From assembly GCA_016744295.1 (NCBI GenBank), contig JADGEQ010000023.1, positions 38,920 to 102,919 on the forward strand: a stretch of DNA of 64,000 nucleotides, written 5' to 3'. Both the position numbers and the translations under genes were made by a program. Origin of the DNA: Desulfobacteraceae bacterium. GTDB taxonomy: Bacteria; Desulfobacterota; Desulfobacteria; Desulfobacterales; Desulfobacteraceae. Positions within the stretch are counted from its first letter, which is position 1; each line of letters opens with the position of its first letter. The notes beneath the pieces are model-generated. The model had not been told where the DNA came from. It saw only the letters and a list, made by a program, of their open reading frames with translations, and did not search any database. Of this stretch, positions 19,293 to 28,141 are shown piece after piece.

Positions 19293-20316
19293 GAACTTCG
19301 AGCTCCTGTTTTCGATGGCAGGCCACCTGGTGACCGGTTTGGACCTGTTCGAGCACGGGCTGTTTTATCCTGCAGAGGTCAATGGCAAAGGGGCATCTTG
19401 TATGAAACCTGCAGCCATCCGGCGGATCAATGGGGCTTGGCACATCCCCTGACAAGACGATTCTTTTGGACACCCTGCGGTCGGTTGAGGGGATTCCCGA
19501 CAAAAGGGCAATTGTATAGGGATGCCTAGGCCTTGCAAAAAGATCTTCAGTCCGGGCGATCTCAATGATTTTCCCAAGATACATCACCACAATCCGTGTA
19601 CTGATATATTTAACCACCAAAAGATGGTGGGTGATAAAAACATAGGTTAGGTTGAATTCCTGTTTAAGTTTTTTCAATAGATTCAATATTTGGGCCTGTA
19701 CCGACACATCAAGGGCAGAAGTTGGTTCATCTAAAATTATCAATTCAGGATTGGTGGCAATAGCTCTTGCCACTGCTATCCGCTGGCGCTGGCCTCCGGA
19801 AAATTCATGGGGATAGCGTAGCAGATGGTCCTGGGATAATCCCACAAGCTCAAGCAGAGAAATCACCTTTGCATTCAGCTTTCGGCTGCTTAATTTTTCC
19901 TGGACCCGGATGGGCTCGGCAATGATATTTTTAATGATCATTCTTGGATTAAGGGAGGTTGTGGGATCCTGGAAAACCATCTGCATTTTACCGTTCAGCC
20001 CAAGTTTTGCAATCCCTTGTTTGCCCAGTTTCTCCAAAGCAATGCCAGGAGAGGAGTCACTGTTTTCAGGATAGTAGAGAATAGAGCCGGAACTGGGCTT
20101 ATGAAGTCTGAGAATGGTTTTTCCGGTGGTGGTCTTGCCGCAGCCTGATTCCCCCACAACACCGATGGACTCGCCGCGGTGAATCGTAAGGTCAATGCCG
20201 TCAAGTGCCTTGACCGAATTTACCTGGCGCTTTAAAATACCGCCAAGAATGGGATAGTGTTTTTTTATCTGCTTTAATTCAAGAAGTTTTTCCATGGTCA
20301 TATCCTGGGCAATCAT
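19267..20316 (-). CDS. dppF: oligopeptide/dipeptide ABC importer ATPase (DppF/OppF)
   Basis: A 349-residue ATP-binding subunit. Walker A is GESGCGKTTTGKT, the Q-loop is MVFQDPTTSLNPRM, the signature is FSGGQRQRIAVARA and Walker B is LIILDEPTSALD. The C-terminal oligopeptide domain includes CRFHTRCPFAIDLC. It overlaps the upstream dppD stop by ATGA. An extra segment of about 20 residues sits before the Q-loop. MTMEK six codons in is an alternative start. It is the last gene of the five-gene importer operon; naming as Dpp rather than Opp or nickel type is by overall similarity and the neighbouring peptidase. Confidence 0.87.
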   Translation of the reverse strand: MIAQDMTMEKLLELKQIKKHYPILGGILKRQVNSVKALDGIDLTIHRGESIGVVGESGCGKTTTGKTILRLHKPSSGSILYYPENSDSSPGIALEKLGKQGIAKLGLNGKMQMVFQDPTTSLNPRMIIKNIIAEPIRVQEKLSSRKLNAKVISLLELVGLSQDHLLRYPHEFSGGQRQRIAVARAIATNPELIILDEPTSALDVSVQAQILNLLKKLKQEFNLTYVFITHHLLVVKYISTRIVVMYLGKIIEIARTEDLFARPRHPYTIALLSGIPSTDRRVSKRIVLSGDVPSPIDPPDGCRFHTRCPFAIDLCRIKQPVLEQVQTGHQVACHRKQELEVLMKKSDFS

Positions 20317-21497
20317 GATTTAGATGTATATAAATAACAGGCCACCTGGTGATCCAGGCCAATGGTTTCCAGCTGGGGTGCCGCAGTTTTGCAGATTTCC
20401 ATTGCATGTTCACACCTTGGGTGAAAACGGCATCCTTCAGGAGGAGAGACAAGATTGGGAACATTTCCGACAATTGTTTTTAACTCCCCCTGCTGGGAAA
20501 TTTTGGGAACTGACTCGAGCAGGGCTTTTGTATAGGGATGTTTTGGATTGTCAAATATCTTATCAACACTGCCGATTTCACAAATATTTCCCGCATACAT
20601 AACCCCGACCCGGTCACAGGTTTGTGCAACAATGCCAAGATCATGGGTGATGAGCAGGATGGATGAAATAATCTGACGCTGCTTTAGGTCATCCAGCAGC
20701 TCGAGTATCTGGGCCTGGATCGTGACGTCGAGATTTGAAGTGGCTTCATCGGCAATCAAAAGAACCGGGTTTGAGGCAAGGGCAATGGCAATGACAACCC
20801 TTTGCTTCATGCCGCCGGACAAATTATTGGGATATTGGCAGACAATGTTTTCAGGATTTGAAATACCCAGCACGGTGAGAAGTTCAATGGATTTTTGGAC
20901 AGCCATCTTCATCACCCCCCTGTCCCAGCGGCTGACCAGGGGAATTTTCTTTAATATTTTTAAAACCATTGAATCGGGATGATCCAGACTGTATTTATAC
21001 AAAGGTTTTAAAAACCAGAAAACAGTTACCCCACAATCCCCTGTCCGTTTAGAATCGGGCAGGTCAGAACCTGAATCTGGCCGAAGAATACTCTGTATCA
21101 TCTCTTGTCTTTGATGAACACAATAGCTTTCTGCTATCTGTTCACCAATGGTCATGATGGGGTTTAGTGCGGCATTTGGCTCCTGGAAAACCATGGAGAT
21201 CAGATTGCCCCGTAAATTTTCCATAAAAGCCTCGCTTTTGGACAATAGCTCCATTCCACTATCCGGGCCTTCAGGATCAGGGAAAAAATTAATTTCACCA
21301 TTTTCAATTTTTCCCGGTTCCTGGACAATCCCCATGATGGATCTTACGGTGACGCTTTTTCCGCAGCCCGATTCTCCCACAAGCCCAAAGGTTGAACCAT
21401 GGTCTACACTGAAAGAGATCCGATTAAGCGCCTTTACCACTCCTTCATAGGTATAAAAGTTTGTTACAAGATTTTTTATATCAAGAATTTTTGCCAT
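20313..21497 (-). CDS. dppD: oligopeptide/dipeptide ABC importer ATPase (DppD/OppD) with insertion
   Basis: A 394-residue ATPase, about 60 longer than usual. Walker A GESGCGKS, Q-loop VFQEPNAALNPIM, signature LSGGMKQRVVIA and Walker B LLIADEATSNLD are all intact, as is the C-terminal CRFHPRCEHAMEIC. The extra length lies between Q-loop and signature, about residues 140-205, in the helical subdomain that touches the permeases. It pairs with the DppF-type ATPase to form the motor. The gene is 5 bases from the permease gene upstream. The reading frame is unbroken, so the insertion is likely real and tolerated. Confidence 0.87.
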   Translation of the reverse strand: MAKILDIKNLVTNFYTYEGVVKALNRISFSVDHGSTFGLVGESGCGKSVTVRSIMGIVQEPGKIENGEINFFPDPEGPDSGMELLSKSEAFMENLRGNLISMVFQEPNAALNPIMTIGEQIAESYCVHQRQEMIQSILRPDSGSDLPDSKRTGDCGVTVFWFLKPLYKYSLDHPDSMVLKILKKIPLVSRWDRGVMKMAVQKSIELLTVLGISNPENIVCQYPNNLSGGMKQRVVIAIALASNPVLLIADEATSNLDVTIQAQILELLDDLKQRQIISSILLITHDLGIVAQTCDRVGVMYAGNICEIGSVDKIFDNPKHPYTKALLESVPKISQQGELKTIVGNVPNLVSPPEGCRFHPRCEHAMEICKTAAPQLETIGLDHQVACYLYTSKS

Positions 21498-21502
21498 GGA
21501 TT

Positions 21503-22417
21503 CTATTTCCTTCTCAATTTTGGATCAAATGCATCCCTGAGTGCATCTCCGAACAGATTCCAGGCCAGGACAAACAAAATCATGAATGTGCCCGGAAAGA
21601 CAATGGTGTACCAAAACTTCAGAGGATCACCCGCTGGCCCCACAATATAGTTCCTTGCCATGGCAAGCATCTGTCCCCAGTCAGCAAATCCAATGGGGGC
21701 GCCAAGGCCGATGAAACTTAAGAATGCCGCAGTCATAACAATGGAACCTGCATCCATGAAGGCAATAACCATTACCGGGTATACAGCATTGGGAAAAACA
21801 TGGCGCAGCATGATTTTAAAATTTGAGACTCCCATGGACCTTGCAGCCAGAATATAATCTTCATTGACCACGGGCAAAACCCCTGCACGCATTACCCTGG
21901 CATACCGCCGCCAGACCACAAGGGTCAGGGCAATCATGATATTATCCAGCCCCCTGCCAAAGGCCACCACAAAGGCCATGGCCAGGATGGTAAAGGGTAT
22001 GGCAAAAAATACATCCACCACCCGCATTATGATCTCATCAATCCAGCCGCCATAATACCCGGCTGCTATGCCCAGGCTTGCCCCGATGAGAAAGGCACTC
22101 AACACGACAACGATACCAATCTTGAATGCGCTTCTTGTTCCCCATATTACACCGTAAAAAATATCATATTGTCCCGAGGTTGTTCCAAAATAATGGTCGC
22201 TGCTGGGTGCCTGGGGCGTCATGGAATACCCTTGATGGGGCATCATATAGGGTCTGTGTTTATACTTGGGAGGGGCAATATAGGGGGCAAAAATGGCCAC
22301 CAGGGTAAAGGCTGTCAACAGAACAATGCCGATGATGGCAGACGGGTTCGTAAAAATTCGTGTTAGGGTGAACTTCAACTCTTTTAGTTTGGGGTGCCGA
22401 CTTTCTGATATATCCAT
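21503..22417 (-). CDS. dppC: peptide ABC importer permease (DppC/OppC)
   Basis: A 304-residue inner-membrane permease with about six helices and the EAA-loop motif (RSMGVSNFKIMLRHVFPNAV, an A-A-x-x-x-G-x-s-x-x-x-I-x-x-x-H-x-x-P match) that docks the ATPases. An N-terminal cytoplasmic stretch and a first helix followed by a periplasmic loop are typical of DppC. It lies one base after the dppB stop, which suggests coupled translation. Confidence 0.88.
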   Translation of the reverse strand: MDISESRHPKLKELKFTLTRIFTNPSAIIGIVLLTAFTLVAIFAPYIAPPKYKHRPYMMPHQGYSMTPQAPSSDHYFGTTSGQYDIFYGVIWGTRSAFKIGIVVVLSAFLIGASLGIAAGYYGGWIDEIIMRVVDVFFAIPFTILAMAFVVAFGRGLDNIMIALTLVVWRRYARVMRAGVLPVVNEDYILAARSMGVSNFKIMLRHVFPNAVYPVMVIAFMDAGSIVMTAAFLSFIGLGAPIGFADWGQMLAMARNYIVGPAGDPLKFWYTIVFPGTFMILFVLAWNLFGDALRDAFDPKLRRK

Positions 22418-22418
22418 A

Positions 22419-23450
22419 TTAACTCAACCTTATTCGCGGATCAATGACCGCATAGAGGATATCAATGATCAAATTGAAAACAACATAGATCAATCCTAGA
22501 AAAATGCTGATGGCCATGACAATGGGGATGTCGAGCTGGGTGGCAGCCTTGACAAGCAATAATCCCAGACCTGCCCGGTTAAATATGAATTCAACGGAAA
22601 CGCTGCCTTCGATGGAAAGGGCAATCAGCCAGCCGGCAACCGTAATGGCCGGCAGCAGTGCATTCTTTTTAACATGCCTGTTGATGATGGTTTTCTGATC
22701 CACGCCCTTGGCCCTGGCCGTGATCACATAGTCCTTTGATATCTCTTCGAGCATACTTGAACGCATGACCCGGATCAGTATGGCAATAATGACGGTGACC
22801 TGGGTTATCATGGGCAGTATAAGGTGTTTTAAGGCATCCCAGAACACGGCAAAATTTTTGTTTAGCAACCCGTCAATGGTGTACATACCGGTGTATTGAA
22901 CAAATTGATCAGGATTGTTTCTGATAAAATCGTCAATGGAATCGGAAATAACTCCCGGCGGAAAAATCTGGAACAATGAGTAGAAAATCATCAAGAGCAT
23001 CAGGGCAAATAAAAAGGTGGGCAAAGACCAGCCAATGATGGAAGAGATCCTGATCGTATGGTCCATAAAGCTGTCTTGATGGGACCCGGCCCAGGTCCCA
23101 AGCCAGAGCCCCAGGGCAATGATGATGGGCATGGAAAAAAGATTTAATTCAATGGTGACCGGCAGGTATTTAACGATGGCATCAAGGGCCGGGGATGCTG
23201 CCACAATTGAATATCCAAAATTCCCTTTGGATATCTCTTTTATCCATCTTGCGTACTGAATATGAAAGGGTTTATCAAGACCATACTTCTGAATAAGCCT
23301 GGGGATTTCTTTTACCTGCTGGGGTGATTGTATAAATGCCGCTGCCCTTCTTTCCGGACTGAATGTCAGTAAAATCGAGAACATCAGCATGGAAACCCCA
23401 AACAGCACGACAACCATAAACATGAGTCTTCTGGCAATAAATGCAGCCAA
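22419..23450 (-). CDS. dppB: peptide ABC importer permease (DppB/OppB)
   Basis: A 343-residue permease. The N-terminal MAAFIARRLMFMVVVLFGVSML is the classic DppB/OppB start helix, and the EAA-loop RAKGVDQKTIINRHVKKNAL lies near residue 235. Slightly longer than the usual 310-340. It forms the translocation pore with DppC. It is separated from the binding-protein gene by 123 bases containing a strong hairpin, which fits higher expression of the binding protein. Confidence 0.88.
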   Translation of the reverse strand: MAAFIARRLMFMVVVLFGVSMLMFSILLTFSPERRAAAFIQSPQQVKEIPRLIQKYGLDKPFHIQYARWIKEISKGNFGYSIVAASPALDAIVKYLPVTIELNLFSMPIIIALGLWLGTWAGSHQDSFMDHTIRISSIIGWSLPTFLFALMLLMIFYSLFQIFPPGVISDSIDDFIRNNPDQFVQYTGMYTIDGLLNKNFAVFWDALKHLILPMITQVTVIIAILIRVMRSSMLEEISKDYVITARAKGVDQKTIINRHVKKNALLPAITVAGWLIALSIEGSVSVEFIFNRAGLGLLLVKAATQLDIPIVMAISIFLGLIYVVFNLIIDILYAVIDPRIRLS

Positions 23451-23514
23451 ATTAATACCTATCCTGTTTGAATAACTGGTTTAATAAAGGTTTAACCGTT
23501 TTCTTGGTGGGAAA

Positions 23515-23553
23515 GATGCCACAAACAGCAGGTCTTCTGCTGTTTATGGCATC
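23515..23553 (-). promoter_or_regulatory. intercistronic hairpin between dppA and dppB
   Basis: A 17-base stem with one mismatch and a 5-base loop (GATGCCACAAACAGCAG against CTGCTGTTTATGGCATC). No T-run follows on the minus strand, so RNA stabilisation of the upstream binding-protein message, or partial attenuation, is more likely than full termination. Confidence 0.55.
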
Positions 23554-23573
23554 CTTACCGAATGCCTGCAACA

Positions 23574-25307
23574 CTATTTGAGCTGGTAGAAAAAAGCCTG
23601 GGTTCCGTCATACATTGGATTTGGCTGGAACCCTGAGATGGTGTTGGTAAGGCCTTTGGCGCCAAGCCTCTGTATAATTGTAACCCCGGGAATATCCCTG
23701 GCCCAGATATCTTGTATCTGATGGTAGAGCTTGCGCCTCTCATCAACCACGGCAGTTTCAATGGCCATTGTGATGAGTTTATCAACTTCAGGGTTGTTGT
23801 AGCCAATATATTTGGAATAATACCCATTGGAATGAAGATGGGGAAATGCAAAATTGTGGGGATCAGGATAATCAGCCCCCCAGCCCACTACAAACACAGG
23901 AAGCCTGCTCTGGTGGATTGCAGAAAGATATTCTCCCCAGTCCATGGCTGCCACTTCAAGTTGGAATTTTGGGTTAAGGGAGGCAATGTTTTCAGCCATC
24001 ATGGTTGCAGCCACCCGTCTGATTTCCCTGCCGGTATTGTGAAACAGGGTCAGCTTAAACCCCTTTTTCCAGACCTGGCCGCCCATGGCCTTTCTCAGGT
24101 ATTTTTCAACCTTGTCCATGTCAAATTCAGGGTGAAATGTTTTTTTCTGAAATGCAAGGCCGTCGATTATGGGATTGGAAGGCACACTGCCAAGTCCGTT
24201 TGCAACCTCATTGATGATGGCATTATAGTCAATGGCATGGCTGAAGGCCAGTCTGATATCCCTGTCCTTGAAAAAGTTTGATGGAATTCCCCGGCCGTCA
24301 AATTTTCCAGATCCCACATAGGGGTTGCCGGTCATGTTGATCTGCTGGTTAAACATGGCACTGGTAACACTGAGGTTGGGGTATTTATACAATTTTATGC
24401 CGGGATTTTTTTCCATTTCAGCATAGTATTGGGCCGGGATTTCAATGTCATTGACATCATTGTTGAGAAACATCATTTTCCGGGTTGACCATTCAGGAAT
24501 TATTTTGATTCTCACTGTTTTGTACACAGGCTTTTCACCCCAGTGATTGTCAAAGCGTTCAAGAATAATTTCCCTGCCCGGCTCCCATTTTTTTTTGTAA
24601 TAGGGACCCGTGCCATTGGTAATATCGTGCAGAGGCTCTTGTCCTGTATCAGGGCCGTTGTATTTTGCCGCATTGCTGATATTGCCGTCCCAGCAATTGT
24701 TTTTAATGCACCACTCTTTGTTGAGAATGGAGTTGGCAGCATAGGTAAAAATTCCCATGAGGGGAGGAAAGGGCTTGGGCAGATGAAATACGATTGTATC
24801 TCCTTTTGCCTCCACGGCTTTATCAATTTTATCAAAAATTCCAGGTCTGGGCTTTCCATCCTTACCCCGGGTAGAACTTTCACCGGTAAGGGGCTCGAGC
24901 AGCAGAGCCATTGGCCCGCCTTCACAATCGGTTATCATGTTTCGTTTAAACGAGTAGACAACATCCTGGGGGGTCAGGACGGCCCCGTTGTGAAACTTAA
25001 CATTTTTACGAATTTTAAATGTATAGGTTTTTCCGTCCTCGGATATCCCCTTGTTGGCAACGCTGGGAACCTGGGTGGCAAGCCTTGGTTCAAACTGGTC
25101 TGTATTGGATCCTTTAAAAACGATTAGAGTGTCATAGATGTTGTAGAGTTTTGTTCCGCTCGACGAGTCATAGGCCTTGGCAGGGTCCAGACTCTGAATC
25201 GTGGAGATTACAGCAGATACCAAAGTATCGTTCTTGGCGGCATTGGCAGTGGAGATATGATTCAGGCAAAGCCCGATCAAAGCCAGAAAAATAAAACTTT
25301 TTTTCAT
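23574..25307 (-). CDS. dppA: peptide ABC importer substrate-binding protein (DppA/OppA)
   Basis: A 577-residue family 5 extracellular solute-binding protein. A signal peptide of about 23 residues ends STANA-AKND; no lipobox cysteine, so it is free in the periplasm. DTLVSAVISTIQSLDPAKAYD opens the domain, and GTGPYYKKKWEPGREIILER is the typical family 5 block. An excellent ribosome site (AAGGAGGAG) precedes ATG. As first gene of the importer operon it binds peptides or related ligands for DppBCDF. The divergent M28 peptidase supports a peptide ligand. Confidence 0.88.
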   Translation of the reverse strand: MKKSFIFLALIGLCLNHISTANAAKNDTLVSAVISTIQSLDPAKAYDSSSGTKLYNIYDTLIVFKGSNTDQFEPRLATQVPSVANKGISEDGKTYTFKIRKNVKFHNGAVLTPQDVVYSFKRNMITDCEGGPMALLLEPLTGESSTRGKDGKPRPGIFDKIDKAVEAKGDTIVFHLPKPFPPLMGIFTYAANSILNKEWCIKNNCWDGNISNAAKYNGPDTGQEPLHDITNGTGPYYKKKWEPGREIILERFDNHWGEKPVYKTVRIKIIPEWSTRKMMFLNNDVNDIEIPAQYYAEMEKNPGIKLYKYPNLSVTSAMFNQQINMTGNPYVGSGKFDGRGIPSNFFKDRDIRLAFSHAIDYNAIINEVANGLGSVPSNPIIDGLAFQKKTFHPEFDMDKVEKYLRKAMGGQVWKKGFKLTLFHNTGREIRRVAATMMAENIASLNPKFQLEVAAMDWGEYLSAIHQSRLPVFVVGWGADYPDPHNFAFPHLHSNGYYSKYIGYNNPEVDKLITMAIETAVVDERRKLYHQIQDIWARDIPGVTIIQRLGAKGLTNTISGFQPNPMYDGTQAFFYQLK

Positions 25308-25611
25308 TACACACTCCTCCTTAATTGTCTTTATTAATGTCTAAAAATAATCCTACAAATAATTGTTTTTCACCTGTATCTTTAATCAAATAACTGTTAA
25401 TAAATATAATCAAATATAAAATTACAATATATAATTAAATATAAAATTACAATACATAATCTAATTTAATATTTTTTTTAAAAGCAATTGTTTTTTATTT
25501 TTTTGTGCTGGTATTTTATTATTGCACCTGACAATGACTGGGTGTACAGATTCCAGGGCTGTTACAGATGTTTTGACCCTAAAATATTAACCCTTTCCAA
25601 TGAGGACGCAG
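25308..25611. other. AT-rich divergent promoter region with a 25-base tandem repeat
   Basis: This 304-base gap between dppA and the M28 peptidase is very AT-rich and holds no gene. Two adjacent 25-base direct repeats at 25412-25436 and 25437-25461 differ at two positions, and a partial copy lies just upstream. Repeated AT-rich sites between divergent genes could bind a shared regulator or give DNA curvature. No clear -35/-10 pair was chosen. Confidence 0.6.
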
Positions 25612-26841
25612 ATGATTGATATTAATAGTCTGATCAAAAAATTTGACTTTGTAAGACTGGCAGGAACAGATGGTGAAGTCAGGGCCAGGACGATCATATT
25701 ATCCTGTCTTGATGAAATGGGAATAGACACCAGTCTTGAGCCCTTCGATTTTACAGGATCTGATAACGGCAGGGCCGTCATCGCTTTTAAAGAGAGAACC
25801 TTTAACGGCTATCCCTTTGGCCTGAATGAATCTGTTCAATTTACAGGAGAACTCGTATTTGTCGAAAATCCCGAGGCATTAAAGGCAGCAGAAGGAACCT
25901 ATGCTGACAAAATTATCCTCTCCTACGGCAGTATCCCCCATCTTCAAAAAACGTTGATCGCAAATCAGGCCAAGGGTTTTATCTCTGTAGGGCCTCCCTA
26001 TACAAAGGCTGCGGCCATGACTATTTCACAAAATGAATTTACCAAAGGATATGTTCCCTGTCTTACGCTGGACCATGACAATGGCCTTGAAATGATTGCC
26101 ATGGAAGGGGAAATTGCCACAATCACCATGACCCAGGAGGTAAAAAAAAGAACAGGCTATAATATTATTGCCCATATGAAGGGAACAGGCCCTGATAAAT
26201 TACTAACCTATCTTGTTGCCCATTATGATTCTGTTGCCAGGAGCAAGGGGGCAAACGACAATGCAGGGGGCGTCATATCTCTTTTAAAAATAGCAGAGCA
26301 TTTTAAAAAAAATCCCCCCCAAAGGGATCTTAAAATAATCTTTTTCTCTGGTGAGGAGTATGGAATGCTGGGCAGCAGCAGCTATGTTGAACATCATACA
26401 GAGGAGATAAAAGACAGGGCCAGGCTTGTTATCAACATTGACGGAGCAGGTGACGCCCTGGGGCTTAATAAATATTTTGTCATCGGCACAGCTGCCATGC
26501 TTGGATATATTGATGGCATCAGCAGGGAAAAAGGGCTTGTCTTTCAAAAAAATCTGGACATCTTCAGCAGCGACTGCATGGCGTTTGCTAAAACCGGCAT
26601 CCCCAGCATAAACATTGAAAAATGCCTGGGAAAGGGGTCTTTTTACTATCACACACCAGACGACAATGCTTCTAACAATAGTGAGCAAGGGCTCAAGACG
26701 CCTATTAAGTCAGGAATAATCCTGTTAACACGAATTTTAAACAGTGAAATTTTTCCCATTGACAAGAAAATAGATCCTGATTTAAAGAAAAAGATAACGG
26801 AATGGTATAGCAAAACTACAGGATCTTATCTTCAGTCATGA
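25612..26841 (+). CDS. M28-family zinc metallo-aminopeptidase
   Basis: A 409-residue cocatalytic two-zinc peptidase. Ligand motifs are visible in order: AHYDSV (His-x-Asp), ANDNAGG (bridging Asp), SGEEYG (catalytic Glu plus ligand Glu), NIDGAGD (Asp) and YYHTPDD (final His). Residues about 50-190 hold an apical/PA-like insert. No signal peptide, so it is cytoplasmic. ATG at 25612 is preferred because GAGG lies 6 bases upstream; ATG at 25600 has no ribosome site. It is divergent from the peptide importer, which suggests that imported peptides are split here to free amino acids. Exact cleavage preference unknown. Confidence 0.86.
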   Translation: MIDINSLIKKFDFVRLAGTDGEVRARTIILSCLDEMGIDTSLEPFDFTGSDNGRAVIAFKERTFNGYPFGLNESVQFTGELVFVENPEALKAAEGTYADKIILSYGSIPHLQKTLIANQAKGFISVGPPYTKAAAMTISQNEFTKGYVPCLTLDHDNGLEMIAMEGEIATITMTQEVKKRTGYNIIAHMKGTGPDKLLTYLVAHYDSVARSKGANDNAGGVISLLKIAEHFKKNPPQRDLKIIFFSGEEYGMLGSSSYVEHHTEEIKDRARLVINIDGAGDALGLNKYFVIGTAAMLGYIDGISREKGLVFQKNLDIFSSDCMAFAKTGIPSINIEKCLGKGSFYYHTPDDNASNNSEQGLKTPIKSGIILLTRILNSEIFPIDKKIDPDLKKKITEWYSKTTGSYLQS

Positions 26842-26861
26842 TGAACATTTTTTGTTTTGCT

Positions 26862-27065
26862 TTATATCTTATAACCAATTTCTATTAGTTGGTCTCTCAG
26901 ACAATGGGGCAATTTGATATGAAAGGGAACATCCTTTCTTGCCTTGTGGGCCAAAATACACTGACAACAAAGACCATGTCTTTCGCATTCCGTTTTCGGA
27001 CAAGAGCAATATTTGTTTATTTTTATTCGATCAGAACAGTCTTCAGCATTTTTTTTACTTATCAT
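26862..27065 (-). CDS. Cys-rich small protein, probable metal-binding
   Basis: A 67-residue protein whose middle has six cysteines and two histidines in a tight pattern (CSCPKTECERHGLCCQCILAH), which resembles small zinc or iron-sulfur knuckles seen in short uncharacterised proteins of anaerobes. GGTGG lies four bases before ATG. It is 48 bases downstream of the MtrA-like gene on the same strand, so it could be its operon partner, though a hairpin separates them. No function can be named. The compact Cys/His spacing and ribosome site argue against a chance frame. Confidence 0.6.
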   Translation of the reverse strand: MISKKNAEDCSDRIKINKYCSCPKTECERHGLCCQCILAHKARKDVPFHIKLPHCLRDQLIEIGYKI

Positions 27066-27106
27066 ATTTCCACCTGTAATATCCGGTTACATTAATCTTT
27101 TACTAA

Positions 27107-27122
27107 GGCGGCTTCAGCCGCC
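27107..27122 (-). terminator. GC-rich hairpin at the 3' end of the MtrA-like gene
   Basis: A perfect 7-base stem with a 2-base loop (GGCGGCT-TC-AGCCGCC) overlaps the stop codon region of the minus-strand gene and is followed by a weak T-rich stretch. It may be a terminator with some read-through to the Cys-rich gene. Confidence 0.45.
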
Positions 27123-28121
27123 ATTATGCTCCTGCCGATGGTAAACCATATTCTCTTCAGTATTCATTTTTTCAGGAAATGGAACAATCTCATAGATTTC
27201 AGTAATTGTGTAAACAGGGGTACTATAATTTTTCATTACCGCTGCGGCTGCTTGCCTTAACGAGGCAATCTCATCTTCAGCTGCATTTTTATCAAATATG
27301 CATCGCCAGATAATTTTGGTCCCGTCTAAGGAGGCAGACACAGTTCTAAGACAAGGCACAACGCGCATCAATAGTGCGCGTTGTGCCGAGAGCATTAAAT
27401 ATTCAACGGTATACATTTTAGACTTATTTTTTTCAGAACTGTTTGATAAATCAATAAAGAATGGTGTATCAAATCTTGCACCATTATCATAAATTTTATC
27501 ATTTTTTATGATATTTGAATAAAATTCCAAGCCTTCAAAATCGCAGACATCTTTTGCATTCTCAGATTCTTGAAATCCTGCTTTAATCACAGCTTCAATT
27601 TTATCAAAATTATCGTTGGTCAAGTTTTTTAATACCAGCAAGTCCGCTTGTTTTTTCAATCTATTAAGTCCCTCAATTGGAACCTGTTCAAACTTTGGAT
27701 TTGGTGCATTACATTCATTAATAATTCCGTTTTCATCAACACCTTTTGTCCACAGTTTAGTCAGTGAGTCAACAAGTAGGTGTCCATTATCCCCACGCTC
27801 AAAAACGAGTAATAATATTTTATTTATATTTGGATTGGATAATATATTGGAAAATACGTATCTGGCCCCGTTCGTTGTACGCCAGAATCCTGTTACGGCA
27901 CTATAATTTGAAATTTTATCTGCAAGCCGCCTTATTTCTTCGGGTGCATACTCTGAACTCCAGGTATAAATAAAACAAATTGCAATGTTAGAGTTTGGAT
28001 TCCCAAAAATCACATCGCTATTGTTGAAAACCTGAGACTCAGGCATCTTTGTATTGTCAAATATGAATTTTTTAATATCCCTATTCAGAAAATGATCTTT
28101 ACCAATAATTTTTGTTTTCAA
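27114..28121 (-). CDS. uncharacterised protein with MtrA-like region
   Basis: A 335-residue cytoplasmic protein. Residues about 70-165 match the layout of the cytoplasmic domain of archaeal methyltransferase subunit MtrA and of related archaeal thymidylate-synthase-like proteins: a Gly-Ala-x-Tyr-Val block, then NILSNPNINKILL, a Gly-His pair, KGVDENGII and a P-x-E-x-(I/V)-P block. The C-terminal half, about 190-320, is unrecognised; it contains MRVVPCL. No membrane helix is present, unlike MtrA proper. The gene sits directly downstream of an aldehyde ferredoxin oxidoreductase remnant and upstream of the Cys-rich gene. A role in one-carbon or cobamide chemistry is only a guess from the family; similarity was judged by eye. 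Confidence 0.55.
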   Translation of the reverse strand: MKTKIIGKDHFLNRDIKKFIFDNTKMPESQVFNNSDVIFGNPNSNIAICFIYTWSSEYAPEEIRRLADKISNYSAVTGFWRTTNGARYVFSNILSNPNINKILLLVFERGDNGHLLVDSLTKLWTKGVDENGIINECNAPNPKFEQVPIEGLNRLKKQADLLVLKNLTNDNFDKIEAVIKAGFQESENAKDVCDFEGLEFYSNIIKNDKIYDNGARFDTPFFIDLSNSSEKNKSKMYTVEYLMLSAQRALLMRVVPCLRTVSASLDGTKIIWRCIFDKNAAEDEIASLRQAAAAVMKNYSTPVYTITEIYEIVPFPEKMNTEENMVYHRQEHNGG

Positions 28122-28141
28122 ATGTTTACGCCTTATTTAAA

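Noticed and set aside
27114..28121. Assignment of the MtrA-like protein as a true methyltransferase subunit
   Set aside because: It lacks the membrane anchor and no other mtr genes are present; only regional similarity is claimed.
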